Notes under the pieces: model-generated
Databases searched by the model: none
What the model was told of the DNA's origin: nothing
What the model saw: the letters and a program-made list of their open reading frames with translations, nothing else
Part shown: in pieces, positions 1 through 6,592 of the stretch
Numbering within the stretch: position 1 is the stretch's first letter
Layout: each line of letters opens with the position of its first letter
DNA from: Nitrospirota bacterium
GTDB lineage: Bacteria > Nitrospirota > Thermodesulfovibrionia > Thermodesulfovibrionales > UBA9159
DNA: 52,126 nt
Assembly: GCA_023475105.1 (NCBI GenBank)
Contig: JAMCWJ010000008.1
Coordinates: 1-52,126, forward strand
Direction of reading: 5' to 3'
Translations under genes and position numbers: made by a program

Positions 1-105
1 TACCTCCACCGCAACCCTCCCCGGCTCTATCCTCAGTTCCCCCAGCAGTCCTTCCACCGTCTCTTGCTCCGTCCCGTATTCCTCTCCATTCACCCTGATC
101 TTCAT
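1..105 (-). CDS. thiS: Sulfur carrier protein ThiS (5' part, cut by window edge)
   Basis: The minus strand from the ATG at 105 reads MKIRVNGEEYGTEQE, then TVEGLLGELRIEPGRVAVEV, the N-terminal half of a ThiS ubiquitin-like fold (beta-hairpin, then the GRVAVEVN-type stretch). ThiS carries sulfur as a C-terminal Gly-Gly thiocarboxylate for thiamine thiazole synthesis. The C-terminus lies outside the window. The call is supported independently by the TPP riboswitch and terminator directly upstream. A MoaD-like carrier is the only real alternative, and the riboswitch argues against it. Confidence 0.88.
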   Translation of the reverse strand, partial: MKIRVNGEEYGTEQETVEGLLGELRIEPGRVAVEV

Positions 106-130
106 TCCGTCCCTTTCCGCTCTCCCCTCC

Positions 131-169
131 AAAAAAAATCCCCTCTCCCTCGCTGCAGGGAAAAGGGGA
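131..169 (-). terminator. Intrinsic terminator of the TPP riboswitch expression platform
   Basis: On the minus strand a GC-rich stem (TCCCCTTTTCCCT pairing with AGGGAGAGGGGA around a short loop) is followed by eight U residues. It lies between the aptamer and thiS, so ligand binding probably causes premature termination. The thiS ribosome binding region (GGAGGGGAG) follows immediately. Confidence 0.8.
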
Positions 170-187
170 CCTCTCCTCACGTCCATC

Positions 188-285
188 CCGTTCCCTACGC
201 CAGCATTGCCTGGATCAGGTTCAAGGGGTCTTCCTCTTTCAGGAAATTCTCAGGCCTCCCGGCCTCCCCCACGGTGCTCTTATGC
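188..285 (-). promoter_or_regulatory. TPP (THI-box) riboswitch
   Basis: Read on the minus strand, the region contains the conserved TPP aptamer blocks in order: CTGAGA, ACCC, then GAACCTGATCCAGGCAATGC followed by TGGCGTAGGGAA. These are the hallmark sequences of the thiamine pyrophosphate riboswitch. It precedes a terminator and thiS, so it most likely represses a thiamine biosynthesis operon that continues off the left edge. Confidence 0.93.
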
Positions 286-300
286 TAAAGCTTCTCTCAA

Positions 301-330
301 ATTCTACACCATTTGCATCTATTTTAGCAA
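301..330 (-). promoter_or_regulatory. Probable promoter for the thiS transcript
   Basis: Minus strand: TTGCTA (325-330) and TAGAAT (301-306), separated by 18 nt. The predicted transcription start falls just upstream of the TPP aptamer, as expected for a riboswitch leader. Confidence 0.5.
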
Positions 331-360
331 AGCCCTGCCAGGCCAAAACCACCACCAACT

Positions 361-463
361 CTGCGTGACGATGTATTCGAGCGGTTTCAGCGGGCCATAT
401 TGCCTCGCTTTCGGCCGGGGCCTCGAAGCGAAGAGAGATAGGAACGATGGCGTCGTCACGCAG
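361..463. repeat. Foldback sequence with perfect 11-bp inverted ends
   Basis: CTGCGTGACGA (361-371) is the exact reverse complement of TCGTCACGCAG (453-463). Between them lies a second, imperfect stem around CGCTTTCGG and CCTCGAAGCG. No coding capacity is evident. The string GGCTTTTTAATGG just to the right recurs near 22050, at the end of one of the dispersed repeats, so this may be a distant relative of that family. Confidence 0.5.
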
Positions 464-502
464 GTATCGGCTTTTTAATGGTGGATAGCGGTACTGTGCG
501 CA

Positions 503-532
503 TTGACATCGGGCTTCCCAAAGAGAAATAAT
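503..532 (+). promoter_or_regulatory. Promoter abutting the radical SAM gene
   Basis: TTGACA (503-508), an 18-nt spacer and AATAAT (527-532). Only 5 nt separate the -10 box from the ATG at 538 and no clear Shine-Dalgarno is present, so the transcript may be leaderless. Confidence 0.5.
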
Positions 533-537
533 TAAAC

Positions 538-1461
538 ATGAAGACGAGATATAACTCCTTCGGGCCGTACCTGAAAAATAAATTCGGCACTATCGTTTCG
601 AAGGTAAATGTCGATGCGGGGTTTACCTGCCCCAACCGGGACGGAACTCTCGGGGTGACGGGCTGTATCTATTGCAATAATGACAGCTTCAGGCCTTCCG
701 AGTGCAGGAACGAGATACCGATCAGGGAACAGATCCTGAAGGGGATTCAGTATCTCTCGGTGCGCTACAAGGCAAAGAAATACCTTGTCTATTTCCAGCC
801 CTACACCAACACCTACGCTCCGGTGGCGGAGCTTGAGCGGATGTACCGGGAGGCGCTTGCGCTTCCCTCTGTCGTCGGCCTCGCCATCGGTACGAGACCT
901 GACTGTGTTGACAGCGAAAAGATCGCCCTGCTCAGTCACCTCGCAAAGGACCATTTTGTTCTCGTCGAATACGGATTGCAGTCGATCCACGACAAATCCC
1001 TTCAGTATATCCTGAGGGGACATGACTACCGGGCATTTCTCGACGCCGTCGATCTGACAAAAGGAAAGGGGATCGAGATCGGAGCCCATATCATCGTCGG
1101 CCTCCCGACTGAGACGAGGGATGAGATGCTTGCGATGGCCGATGAACTTTCGTCTCTCCCGATCGGGTTCCTGAAGATACATCAGCTCCAGATAGTGGAG
1201 GGCACTCCTCTCGCAAGGCAGTACGCCGAGAGACCGTTCCCCACTTTCGGCTATGACGAATATCTGGATTTTCTCGTCGATTTCATAGAACTCCTCTCTC
1301 CGTCGATCGTCCTCCAGAGGCTTTTTGCCCTTGCCCCCGACGACATCCTTCTCGCCCCAACATGGGGCAAGGCGAGGCAGGAGATCCTGCGGGATATACA
1401 CGGGAGGTTCGTGCAGAGGGATACTGTGCAGGGCTCGAAGTTCCTCTGCTGCCGGCATTGA
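538..1461 (+). CDS. YhcC-type radical SAM protein (TIGR01212 family)
   Basis: 307 aa. A cysteine cluster near the N-terminus (FTCPNRDGTLG followed by GCIYC, residues about 30-48) matches the distinctive spaced Cys motif of the YhcC/TIGR01212 radical SAM family, which binds a 4Fe-4S cluster and cleaves S-adenosylmethionine. Further family blocks are YFQPYTNTYAP, IGTRPDC, EYGLQSIHD, GAHIIVGLPTET and LKIHQLQ. The length matches the family. The substrate of these proteins is poorly defined. The small gene at 1483 follows 21 nt downstream and may be co-transcribed. Confidence 0.9.
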   Translation: MKTRYNSFGPYLKNKFGTIVSKVNVDAGFTCPNRDGTLGVTGCIYCNNDSFRPSECRNEIPIREQILKGIQYLSVRYKAKKYLVYFQPYTNTYAPVAELERMYREALALPSVVGLAIGTRPDCVDSEKIALLSHLAKDHFVLVEYGLQSIHDKSLQYILRGHDYRAFLDAVDLTKGKGIEIGAHIIVGLPTETRDEMLAMADELSSLPIGFLKIHQLQIVEGTPLARQYAERPFPTFGYDEYLDFLVDFIELLSPSIVLQRLFALAPDDILLAPTWGKARQEILRDIHGRFVQRDTVQGSKFLCCRH

Positions 1462-1482
1462 TCAACGGATGGGTCGGCTTCC

Positions 1483-1728
1483 ATGCCTGAAGAAAGAACT
1501 GAAGTGACCGCATATTCCGGCTCCCGGGGTGAAGAAATCCCGCGATCCTTCATCCTTCGCGGCGACGTGGTCGTTGTAGAGAAGATCCTCGGGATGTGGA
1601 TCGAAGAGGAATCTTCGGGGAGGCAAAGGAAGAGATGCTTTAAAGTCAAAGGGAGCGACGGATACACGCATATACTCTCTTATGACGAGGCGAAGGGCGC
1701 GTGGTCTCTGAAGAGAACCGGCGCCTGA
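1483..1728 (+). CDS. Small protein resembling the DUF6504 fold
   Basis: 81 aa. The core reads P-R-S-F-I-L-R-G-D-V-V-V-V-E, then W, then R-K-R-C-F-K-V with a DGYTHILSYD strand and a final W-S-L. The same pattern (PxxFxWxGRxxxVxxxxxxW, xFxVxDGxxYEL, WxL) occurs in the protein at 2779-3018, so the two look like paralogues on either side of lexA. Related small proteins occur beside lexA/imuB-type repair genes (family knowledge). No enzymatic motif is seen. It converges on the HMA gene, with only a few bases between the stop codons. Confidence 0.55.
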   Translation: MPEERTEVTAYSGSRGEEIPRSFILRGDVVVVEKILGMWIEEESSGRQRKRCFKVKGSDGYTHILSYDEAKGAWSLKRTGA

Positions 1729-1732
1729 GCGG

Positions 1733-1948
1733 TCAGTCAAGTATCTTGTAGCCCAGTTTTTCGACGCTGTCCTTCGAGATCTTTACGATATCCGTTTCAT
1801 CGACCTTTGAGTCGTCAAAACGTATCACGATTTTCCCGCTTTCCACATCGACGGAATCCACGCCGTCCATCTTTCCGACAAAGCGCCTCAGCGCAAGGGA
1901 ACATTCCTCACAAAACTCCCTCTGGACATTCAAGGAGACCTTACCCAT
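1733..1948 (-). CDS. Heavy-metal-associated (HMA) domain protein
   Basis: 71 aa from the ATG at 1948, which has GGAGG five bases upstream; a longer upstream reading is not supported. The sequence has the beta-alpha-beta-beta-alpha-beta HMA pattern: KVSLNVQREFCEECS with a CxxC metal site, then a helix, VDSVDVESGKIVIRFDD, and a C-terminal GYKI strand. It resembles CopZ/MerP-like chaperones, but the residue before CxxC is not the usual MxC arrangement. Metal specificity cannot be read from the sequence. No P-type ATPase is nearby. Confidence 0.72.
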   Translation of the reverse strand: MGKVSLNVQREFCEECSLALRRFVGKMDGVDSVDVESGKIVIRFDDSKVDETDIVKISKDSVEKLGYKILD

Positions 1949-2143
1949 GAGCTTCCTCCCTTCGATGTCATTATAGGGGCAATCGGCAGGCAGGTCAACC
2001 GCGGGAACCCCCAAAAGGTCTCCCTTCGCTCCGAGGCGCCGGGCCGCCTCACCCAAAAAAGGTGAGGCAATACGGCCCGCTGAAGCCGTTCGAATGCATC
2101 CCCACGCAGAGTTGATGGTGTGCCTTTTGAGCGATTCGTTCTC

Positions 2144-2178
2144 TTGACAAATCGCTCTGAATAGTATACAAATGTATA
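2144..2178 (+). promoter_or_regulatory. lexA promoter with candidate LexA self-operator
   Basis: TTGACA (2144-2149), a 17-nt spacer and TACAAA (2167-2172). A perfect inverted repeat TATAC-AAAT-GTATA (2165-2178) overlaps the -10 box and ends 2 nt before the lexA ATG. Its position fits autorepression by LexA; it resembles neither the E. coli CTGT-N8-ACAG nor the Bacillus GAAC-N4-GTTC box. Confidence 0.5.
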
Positions 2179-2179
2179 T

Positions 2180-2779
2180 ATGAAAGAACTCACCGAAAAA
2201 CAGAGGACAGTGTATAAATTCCTGGCTGAATTCATGCGGAGACGAGGTTATCCTCCGACTATCAGAGAAATCGGGGAGCATTTCGGTTTCCTCTGGTCTG
2301 CTGCGAGAGGGCACCTTCAGGCCCTTGAACGAAAAGGGTATGTGAGGCTGGACCGGGCGAAGTCGAGGGGGATAGAACTCAGGGGATGGAATATGTCGGG
2401 TGGATTAGCGGTGCCTGTTGCGGGGAAGGTAAGGGCCGGGAAGCCGATGCTCGCGGCAGAGCAGAGTGAGGAGAGTCTTTTTATCGACAGGGCCCTTTTT
2501 CAGGCGGAGGATGCCTTTGCGTTGAAGATCACGGGCGACAGCATGATAGATGCAGGGATATGGGAGGGAGATTATGTGATCGTAAAACCCCAGGAGACTA
2601 TCGGCAGCGGCGAAATCGGCGTCGTCTTCCTCGGAGATGAAGCGACGGTGAAGAGGATATATGTGAAAAAGGGAGAAATAACCCTCAAACCCGAAAACAG
2701 GGAGATGGAACCCGCGACCTATCGAGCCGGCGAAGTGCGCATAATCGGGAGGGTGATAGGGGTTGTGAGGAAACTGTGA
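2180..2779 (+). CDS. lexA: LexA repressor
   Basis: 199 aa, usual length. The N-terminal winged helix (YPPTIREIGEHFG, residues 24-36) binds the operator. The C-terminal S24 peptidase domain shows the Ala86-Gly87 self-cleavage site in VRAGKPMLA, the nucleophile Ser121 in GDSM and the general base Lys158 in ATVKR. RecA-stimulated self-cleavage should release the SOS regulon; dinB 2.2 kb downstream is a probable target. The start ATG has no Shine-Dalgarno and lies 7 nt after the -10 box. The next gene begins on the last base of the stop codon. Confidence 0.95.
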   Translation: MKELTEKQRTVYKFLAEFMRRRGYPPTIREIGEHFGFLWSAARGHLQALERKGYVRLDRAKSRGIELRGWNMSGGLAVPVAGKVRAGKPMLAAEQSEESLFIDRALFQAEDAFALKITGDSMIDAGIWEGDYVIVKPQETIGSGEIGVVFLGDEATVKRIYVKKGEITLKPENREMEPATYRAGEVRIIGRVIGVVRKL

Positions 2780-3018
2780 TGGAAGTCGGCGAAGCGGTAA
2801 GCGTTATCGCATCCTTCAGTCAGGTTTACAGAATAAAGCCTTTGAGGTTCAGATGGTCCGGAAGGCTCTTCGAGGTGAAAGATATTACCTATGTATGGAA
2901 ATCGAAGGAAGGGCGGAACGAAATCTATCATTTTTCGGTGTCCGACGGAAACTCGCTCTATGAATTGAGCTTTCACACGGAATCGCTTCTCTGGAGGCTC
3001 GAAAAACTGGAGGCATAA
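2779..3018 (+). CDS. Small DUF6504-like protein coupled to lexA
   Basis: 79 aa from the ATG at 2779 (a GTG one codon earlier is possible). It overlaps the lexA stop by one base, so translation is probably coupled. The pattern KPLRFRWSGRLFEV, W, YHFSVSDGNSLYELSF, LWRL is that of the DUF6504 group and parallels the protein at 1483-1728. Genetic linkage to lexA suggests a role in, or regulation by, the SOS response; no biochemical function is visible. Confidence 0.65.
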   Translation: MEVGEAVSVIASFSQVYRIKPLRFRWSGRLFEVKDITYVWKSKEGRNEIYHFSVSDGNSLYELSFHTESLLWRLEKLEA

Positions 3019-3066
3019 TCTACTGCGCAGCAGCGAGTAACTATATTGCTTTTTATATGCTAATGA

Positions 3067-3084
3067 TTCATACTTTGGTATGAA
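3067..3084. promoter_or_regulatory. Operator palindrome of the toxin-antitoxin pair
   Basis: A perfect inverted repeat TTCATAC-TTTG-GTATGAA lies 25 nt upstream of the antitoxin start, in an AT-rich stretch. Ribbon-helix-helix antitoxins normally repress their own operon through such sites. Confidence 0.55.
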
Positions 3085-3109
3085 GTAAGTTATACCTGAG
3101 GTGATCATT

Positions 3110-3367
3110 ATGTCAAAGGCTGTTAAACTGGCGATAAGCATAAGTAGCGAGGACTTTAAAGCGATCGAAACGATAAGAAAGAGAGAGGGCATTACGAGGA
3201 GCGGTGTTGTGAGGGAAGCGATAAGACTTCTCAGAAATAAAACCGAAAAGGATAGATTGATACGGCTCTACGAAGAAGGCTATCGAAAGCACCCGGAAAG
3301 TCTGCAAGAGATAAAGGCCAAGGAAAAAGCTTCTCTTGAGGCGTTATCGCAGGAGGACTGGAATTGA
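3110..3367 (+). CDS. Ribbon-helix-helix antitoxin (MazE-like)
   Basis: 85 aa from the ATG at 3110, preceded by GAGGTGAT. The N-terminal part has a ribbon-helix-helix pattern (KLAISISSEDFKAIETIRKREG, then SGVVREAIRLLR), followed by a charged tail that would wrap the toxin. Its stop overlaps the toxin start (TTGA), the usual arrangement of a type II toxin-antitoxin operon. Confidence 0.8.
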   Translation: MSKAVKLAISISSEDFKAIETIRKREGITRSGVVREAIRLLRNKTEKDRLIRLYEEGYRKHPESLQEIKAKEKASLEALSQEDWN

Positions 3368-3678
3368 AGAGGGGCGAGGTTTGGTGGGCCGACCTCCCGG
3401 CACCTATAGGCAAACGTCCTATAGTGCTCCTTTCAAGGGATGAGGCTTACGCTGTCAGAAATGCTGTGACGGTGGCGGAGGTCACGGGGACAATACGGGG
3501 AATCCCCGTTGAGGTGCCACTTGGAACGGAAGACGGGTTACCGAGAAAATGCGTGGTGAATCTCGACACGCTTATGACCATCCGCAAAGAACTGCTTGGT
3601 GAAAGGATCGCCCTGCTTAAGAGCGATAAAATGGAGCAGATAAAGAAGGCCATACAATTTGCTCTGGACATGGAGTAA
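3364..3678 (+). CDS. MazF/PemK-family toxin (endoribonuclease)
   Basis: 104 aa, family length. It begins at a TTG codon overlapping the antitoxin stop and reads KRGEVWWADLP, the standard PemK/MazF opening (R-G-E-V-W), followed by GKRPIVLLSRDEAY, the TGTIRGIPVEVPL strand and the VNLDTLMTIRKELLG block. MazF toxins cut mRNA at short sequences when the antitoxin is degraded. Coupling to the 3110 gene supports the call. Nothing suggests that it is inactive. Confidence 0.88.
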   Translation: MKRGEVWWADLPAPIGKRPIVLLSRDEAYAVRNAVTVAEVTGTIRGIPVEVPLGTEDGLPRKCVVNLDTLMTIRKELLGERIALLKSDKMEQIKKAIQFALDME

Positions 3679-3715
3679 TAGAGGAATACTTATGACGGAA
3701 TCTCAATAGGAACAT

Positions 3716-4215
3716 TTGTGTTGCCCCTACAGTAATTCTAATTACAGAAAAAAACCGGCAGGCTACTCGAAGGAAGAACATTGGACGATATGCCAGATGT
3801 GTGTGAACGGACGGCTTCTGCGAAGAGATTATCTGCTCATTACTTTCCGTGAGGAGTACATAGAAGACTTGAGAATAAGAGAAAGGTTTCGCAAGGAGGC
3901 ACAGGTCTGGATTGCTCTGGAGCGACATCCCTATCTTGTACGGGCATATTTCATTGAAGAAATCTCGGGGCGGCTCTATATCGCAACGGAGCACATTGCT
4001 TCTGATGAGCAGGGTCTGAATACCCCCGAAGGCTATTTTATAAGACGCTCGCCGGATTTGGTACAGAGTGTCCGATGTGCTATTCAATTCTGTAGCGGAA
4101 TGGAATACGCATATTTAAGAGGAATCAAGGCCCACCGTGACATCAAGCCAATGGGCTTTCAACTAAACTGCTATGGGAATAAACAGGACCATTTAGGACA
4201 CGGAACTCGTTATGA
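3716..4215 (+). pseudogene. Remnant of a Ser/Thr protein kinase
   Basis: An open frame carries recognisable kinase pieces: ERFRKEAQVWIALERHPYL followed by VRAYFIEE (alpha-C and beta-4 region) and the catalytic loop HRDIKP near residue 140. The glycine-rich loop, the active-site lysine and everything after the catalytic loop (DFG, APE, C-lobe) are missing or unreadable, and the frame runs into a dispersed repeat at about 4227. It is therefore a decayed fragment, not a working kinase. Confidence 0.7.
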
Positions 4216-4226
4216 ACGTTTTTCCA

Positions 4227-4266
4227 AAACCTCAACCTCCCCTAACCCCTCCTTGCTAAGGAGGGG
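4227..4266. repeat. CCCCTCCTTGCTAAGGAGGGG-type repeat, left half
   Basis: An imperfect palindrome around CCCTAACCCCTCCTTGCTAA and GGAGGGG. Its companion half lies at 4441-4485 (CCTTTCCAAGGGGAGGTTAGG); a 122-bp element (4303-4424) sits between the halves. The same two-part unit recurs at 4857-4935 on the other side of the DUF559 gene. Confidence 0.7.
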
Positions 4267-4302
4267 AGCAAGAGGCCGGCTCTTTGTATACCAGAGAGGG
4301 AC

Positions 4303-4424
4303 TCTTACTAAGAAGTACATAAGTACGATAACGTTATTTGTTACTCCGGCTTGTCCGGAGTCTTTCCTAAGAAGGATTCCCGGCAAGCGGGAATGACACC
4401 CTACTAATGAACTCATTAGTAATT
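4303..4424 (+). repeat. 122-bp dispersed element, copy 1
   Basis: Nearly identical (two differences noticed) to the reverse complement of 43408-43529. The ends share TTACTAA in inverted orientation. The interior holds a REP-like pair of hairpins, ACTCCGGCTTGTCCGGAGT and TTCCCGGCAAGCGGGAA. One end carries the palindrome ACTAATGA-AC-TCATTAGT. No coding capacity. It probably inserted into the flanking CCCTCC repeat. Confidence 0.8.
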
Positions 4425-4440
4425 GGTGTCGGGGTCGAAG

Positions 4441-4485
4441 GGGGCGTTTTTGAATCCTTCCCTTTCCAAGGGGAGGTTAGGTGTG
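4441..4485. repeat. CCCTCC-type repeat, right half
   Basis: TTCCCTTTCCAAGGGGAGG followed by TTAGGTGTGG. Together with 4227-4266 it restores the same two-part palindromic unit seen at 4857-4935. Confidence 0.6.
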
Positions 4486-4550
4486 GTAGTGATTTGATCA
4501 AATGACAACAAGAGTTTTTTGACAAGACAGACGAGAAGACTAAACGAAAA

Positions 4551-4886
4551 ATGCTGAGAAAAAACATGCCTCGGGCTGAAGTTATACTATGGTCAAAGCT
4601 GAAAGACAAGGGATTGAAAGGTTATAAGTTCAGACGCCAGTATAGTGTTGAGGGGTTTGTAATAGATTTCTACTGTCCGAAAATTAAACTGGCGGTGGAA
4701 GTTGACGGTGATTCCCATTTTACCGAAGGAGCGGATACAAGGGATAAGGAGAGACAGGCAATCATAGAATCTTTCGGGATTACCTTTTTGCGGTTTACGA
4801 ACAAAGAGATTTATGAAAATACGGACGGAGTGCTTAATAAAATTATGGAGCATTTGCCAAAACCTCCCCTAACCCCTCCTTGCTAA
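4551..4886 (+). CDS. DUF559 family endonuclease-like protein
   Basis: 111 aa. It begins RKNMPRAEVILWSKLKDKGL, then KGYKFRRQYSVEGFVIDFYC, then KLAVEVDGDSHF, which is the DUF559 pattern of the restriction-endonuclease-like (Vsr-related) fold. The catalytic residues D in IDFYC and E-x-D in VEVDG are kept. The last residues (LPKPPLTPPC) are encoded by the flanking repeat, so gene and repeat are physically fused. No strong ribosome binding site. Its cellular role is unknown. The repeats on both sides suggest that it spreads together with them. Confidence 0.82.
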   Translation: MLRKNMPRAEVILWSKLKDKGLKGYKFRRQYSVEGFVIDFYCPKIKLAVEVDGDSHFTEGADTRDKERQAIIESFGITFLRFTNKEIYENTDGVLNKIMEHLPKPPLTPPC

Positions 4887-4935
4887 AGAGGGGGTTTCAA
4901 AGTTCCTCCCCTTTCCAAGGGAAGGGTAGGTGGGG
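4857..4935. repeat. CCCTCC-type repeat downstream of the DUF559 gene
   Basis: Two-part unit: CTCCCCTAACCCCTCCTTGC then TAAAGAGGGGG, followed by CTCCCCTTTCCAAGGGAAGG then GTAGGTGGGG. It matches the interrupted unit at 4227-4485 in the same orientation. The first part encodes the C-terminus of the DUF559 protein. Confidence 0.7.
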
Positions 4936-5000
4936 AATGGTGAATGAGAATTTTTCAAAAAACCTCCTCTTTGCAAGTGTAGGTCAGGAAGGGTATTGGT

Positions 5001-6224
5001 GTGCTCTTGTCACGCATCATCATGTGTATCGATATGGACGCCTTTTTTGCTTCGGTTGAGCAGAAGGCGAACCCGCGCTTCAGGAGCAAACCCATAGGGG
5101 TCATAGGAGGAGGCCCGAGGACCATCATTACGACCGCTTCCTATGAGGCGAGGAAGTTCGGCGTCAAAACCGGGATGAGCATCCCGGAAGCAAAGAAGGC
5201 GTGTCCTCACCTCATCCTGGTGATCGCGAACAACGCTCGATACACCCACACCTGCAGAGGGCTCGAGGAGATTTTCCGCCGCTTCACTCCCGATGCGGAG
5301 ATCTATTCCGTTGACGAAGCCTTTCTCGATATCACAGCGACGCACCATCTTTTCGGGGGACCGGAGGAGATAGGCAGATCGATAAAACGTTCTGTGAAAG
5401 ATGTCTTCGGAATCAACTGCACCGTCGGAATAGCTCCGAACATCCTCCTTGCCAAATTGGTAAGTGATATTGCGAAACCGGATGGGCTTCGATGGGTGAA
5501 GCCCGAAGAAGTAGGAGGATGCATCGAAGATATTCCTGTGAAAGAACTCTGGGGGATAGGGGCCAGGACCGCTGAAAGGCTCGCGGTCCTCGGGATACGG
5601 ACCTGCGGGGAACTCGGCAGGACACCTTCGAGCCTTTTGCGGAGCAAATTCGGGATATACGGCGAGGCCTTGAGGGCGATGGGGCTCGGCGGCTGCAGCC
5701 GGCCGGTGCAGACAAATACGGAAGAGGCAAAATCCATAGGACACAGCATGACGCTGCCCCGGGACATCCTGGAGAGGACGGACATCGAGCATTGTCTGCT
5801 GCTGCTCAGTGAGAAAGTGGGCAGACGGGCGAGGAAGTATGGATACCTGGGGAAAACAGTATCTCTCACTCTTCGTTATCCGGACTTCGAGACTTTTTCG
5901 AGGCGGAAGACCCTGGCTGAGTTTACGAACGATACGCATGATATCTATAAAAGCGTTCTGAGAATACTGGAGGGAATAGGGCTGAGGGACAGGATTAGGC
6001 TTTTGGGAGTGAGCCTTTCGACGATTGTCGACGACCCGCACCAGATTCCCCTGATCGAAGAAGAAAGGAAACGGAAAGCGGTTCTTCGCGCCATGGATTG
6101 CGTGAATGACAGATTCGGGGAATTCAAACTCACGTGGGGTTCTTATTTTCGACGGGAAAGGGAAGGCGGGGTGATCTCACCCTCCTGGAAGCCCTCGGGG
6201 GTCAAGAGCGTTCACTTGAAATAA
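5001..6224 (+). CDS. dinB: DNA polymerase IV (Y-family)
   Basis: 407 aa. The GTG at 5001 is preceded by AGGAAGGG and gives the usual N-terminus before IDMDAFFASVEQ; an in-frame ATG at 5022 would be too short. Catalytic carboxylates are Asp11 and Asp105-Glu106 (YSVDEAFLDI). The thumb helix-hairpin-helix (ELWGIGARTAERLAVLGIRT) and little-finger region follow. It performs error-prone translesion synthesis. The C-terminus ends in a basic tail, not an obvious QLxLF clamp-binding motif. Proximity to lexA suggests SOS control, but no palindrome like that of lexA was found upstream. Confidence 0.93.
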   Translation: MLLSRIIMCIDMDAFFASVEQKANPRFRSKPIGVIGGGPRTIITTASYEARKFGVKTGMSIPEAKKACPHLILVIANNARYTHTCRGLEEIFRRFTPDAEIYSVDEAFLDITATHHLFGGPEEIGRSIKRSVKDVFGINCTVGIAPNILLAKLVSDIAKPDGLRWVKPEEVGGCIEDIPVKELWGIGARTAERLAVLGIRTCGELGRTPSSLLRSKFGIYGEALRAMGLGGCSRPVQTNTEEAKSIGHSMTLPRDILERTDIEHCLLLLSEKVGRRARKYGYLGKTVSLTLRYPDFETFSRRKTLAEFTNDTHDIYKSVLRILEGIGLRDRIRLLGVSLSTIVDDPHQIPLIEEERKRKAVLRAMDCVNDRFGEFKLTWGSYFRREREGGVISPSWKPSGVKSVHLK

Positions 6225-6325
6225 TCGTGCAAGAAGTCTTTATTTTAGGGAGAGTTCGATAACCCGAGTTCGGGTGGCAGCGGAAGCAGAAACTTCAGCC
6301 ATATTGTTTAGTCATGTGTGTCTTT

Positions 6326-6592
6326 CAGGAGAGGCATCCGTCTCTCGGCAAGACAATAGCCCTTTTCGGCTCTCCCGGCGCGACTATACCCCTCATCCAT
6401 ATGATTCATAAACTTTGGACATGCAGATCGGCAGCAGGCGGGATGGGGTCTCCGCGCGGTTTGTTTTGCCGATAGTCCTGCATTATGGATATGGAGAATA
6501 AAGAGGCAAAAGCCTCGGAGCGGAGCGAGAATGAGCGCGGGGACTCTGTCCCGCCTGCCGGACGTCAATTCCAGCCCGTATGAATTATCCGG
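6326..6592 (+). repeat. Long foldback repeat, copy A
   Basis: About 265 bp between dinB and the phosphoesterase. It contains CAGGAGAGGCATCCGTCTCT, then CGGCAAGACAATAGCCCTTT, an inner inverted pair (CAGGCGGGATGGGGTCTCC against GGGGACTCTGTCCCGCCTG) and the palindrome GAGGCAAAAGCCTC with CGGAGCGGAGCGAGAATGAG. It ends in TATGAATTAT, inside which the phosphoesterase stop codon lies. Copy B at 8292-8557 is clearly similar along its whole length; C, D and E are rearranged or diverged relatives. Confidence 0.8.

Noticed and set aside
532..1458. 308-codon minus-strand frame opposite the radical SAM gene
   Set aside because: It is a shadow of the YhcC-type gene, which has the Cys motif and conserved blocks.
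4199..4424. CRISPR-like repeats
   Set aside because: The repeats are few, palindromic, of unequal spacing and related to REP units. No repeat-spacer array was found anywhere in the window.
5010..6041. 343-codon minus-strand frame opposite dinB
   Set aside because: dinB has all catalytic motifs on the plus strand. The antisense frame has no family features and no ribosome binding site.
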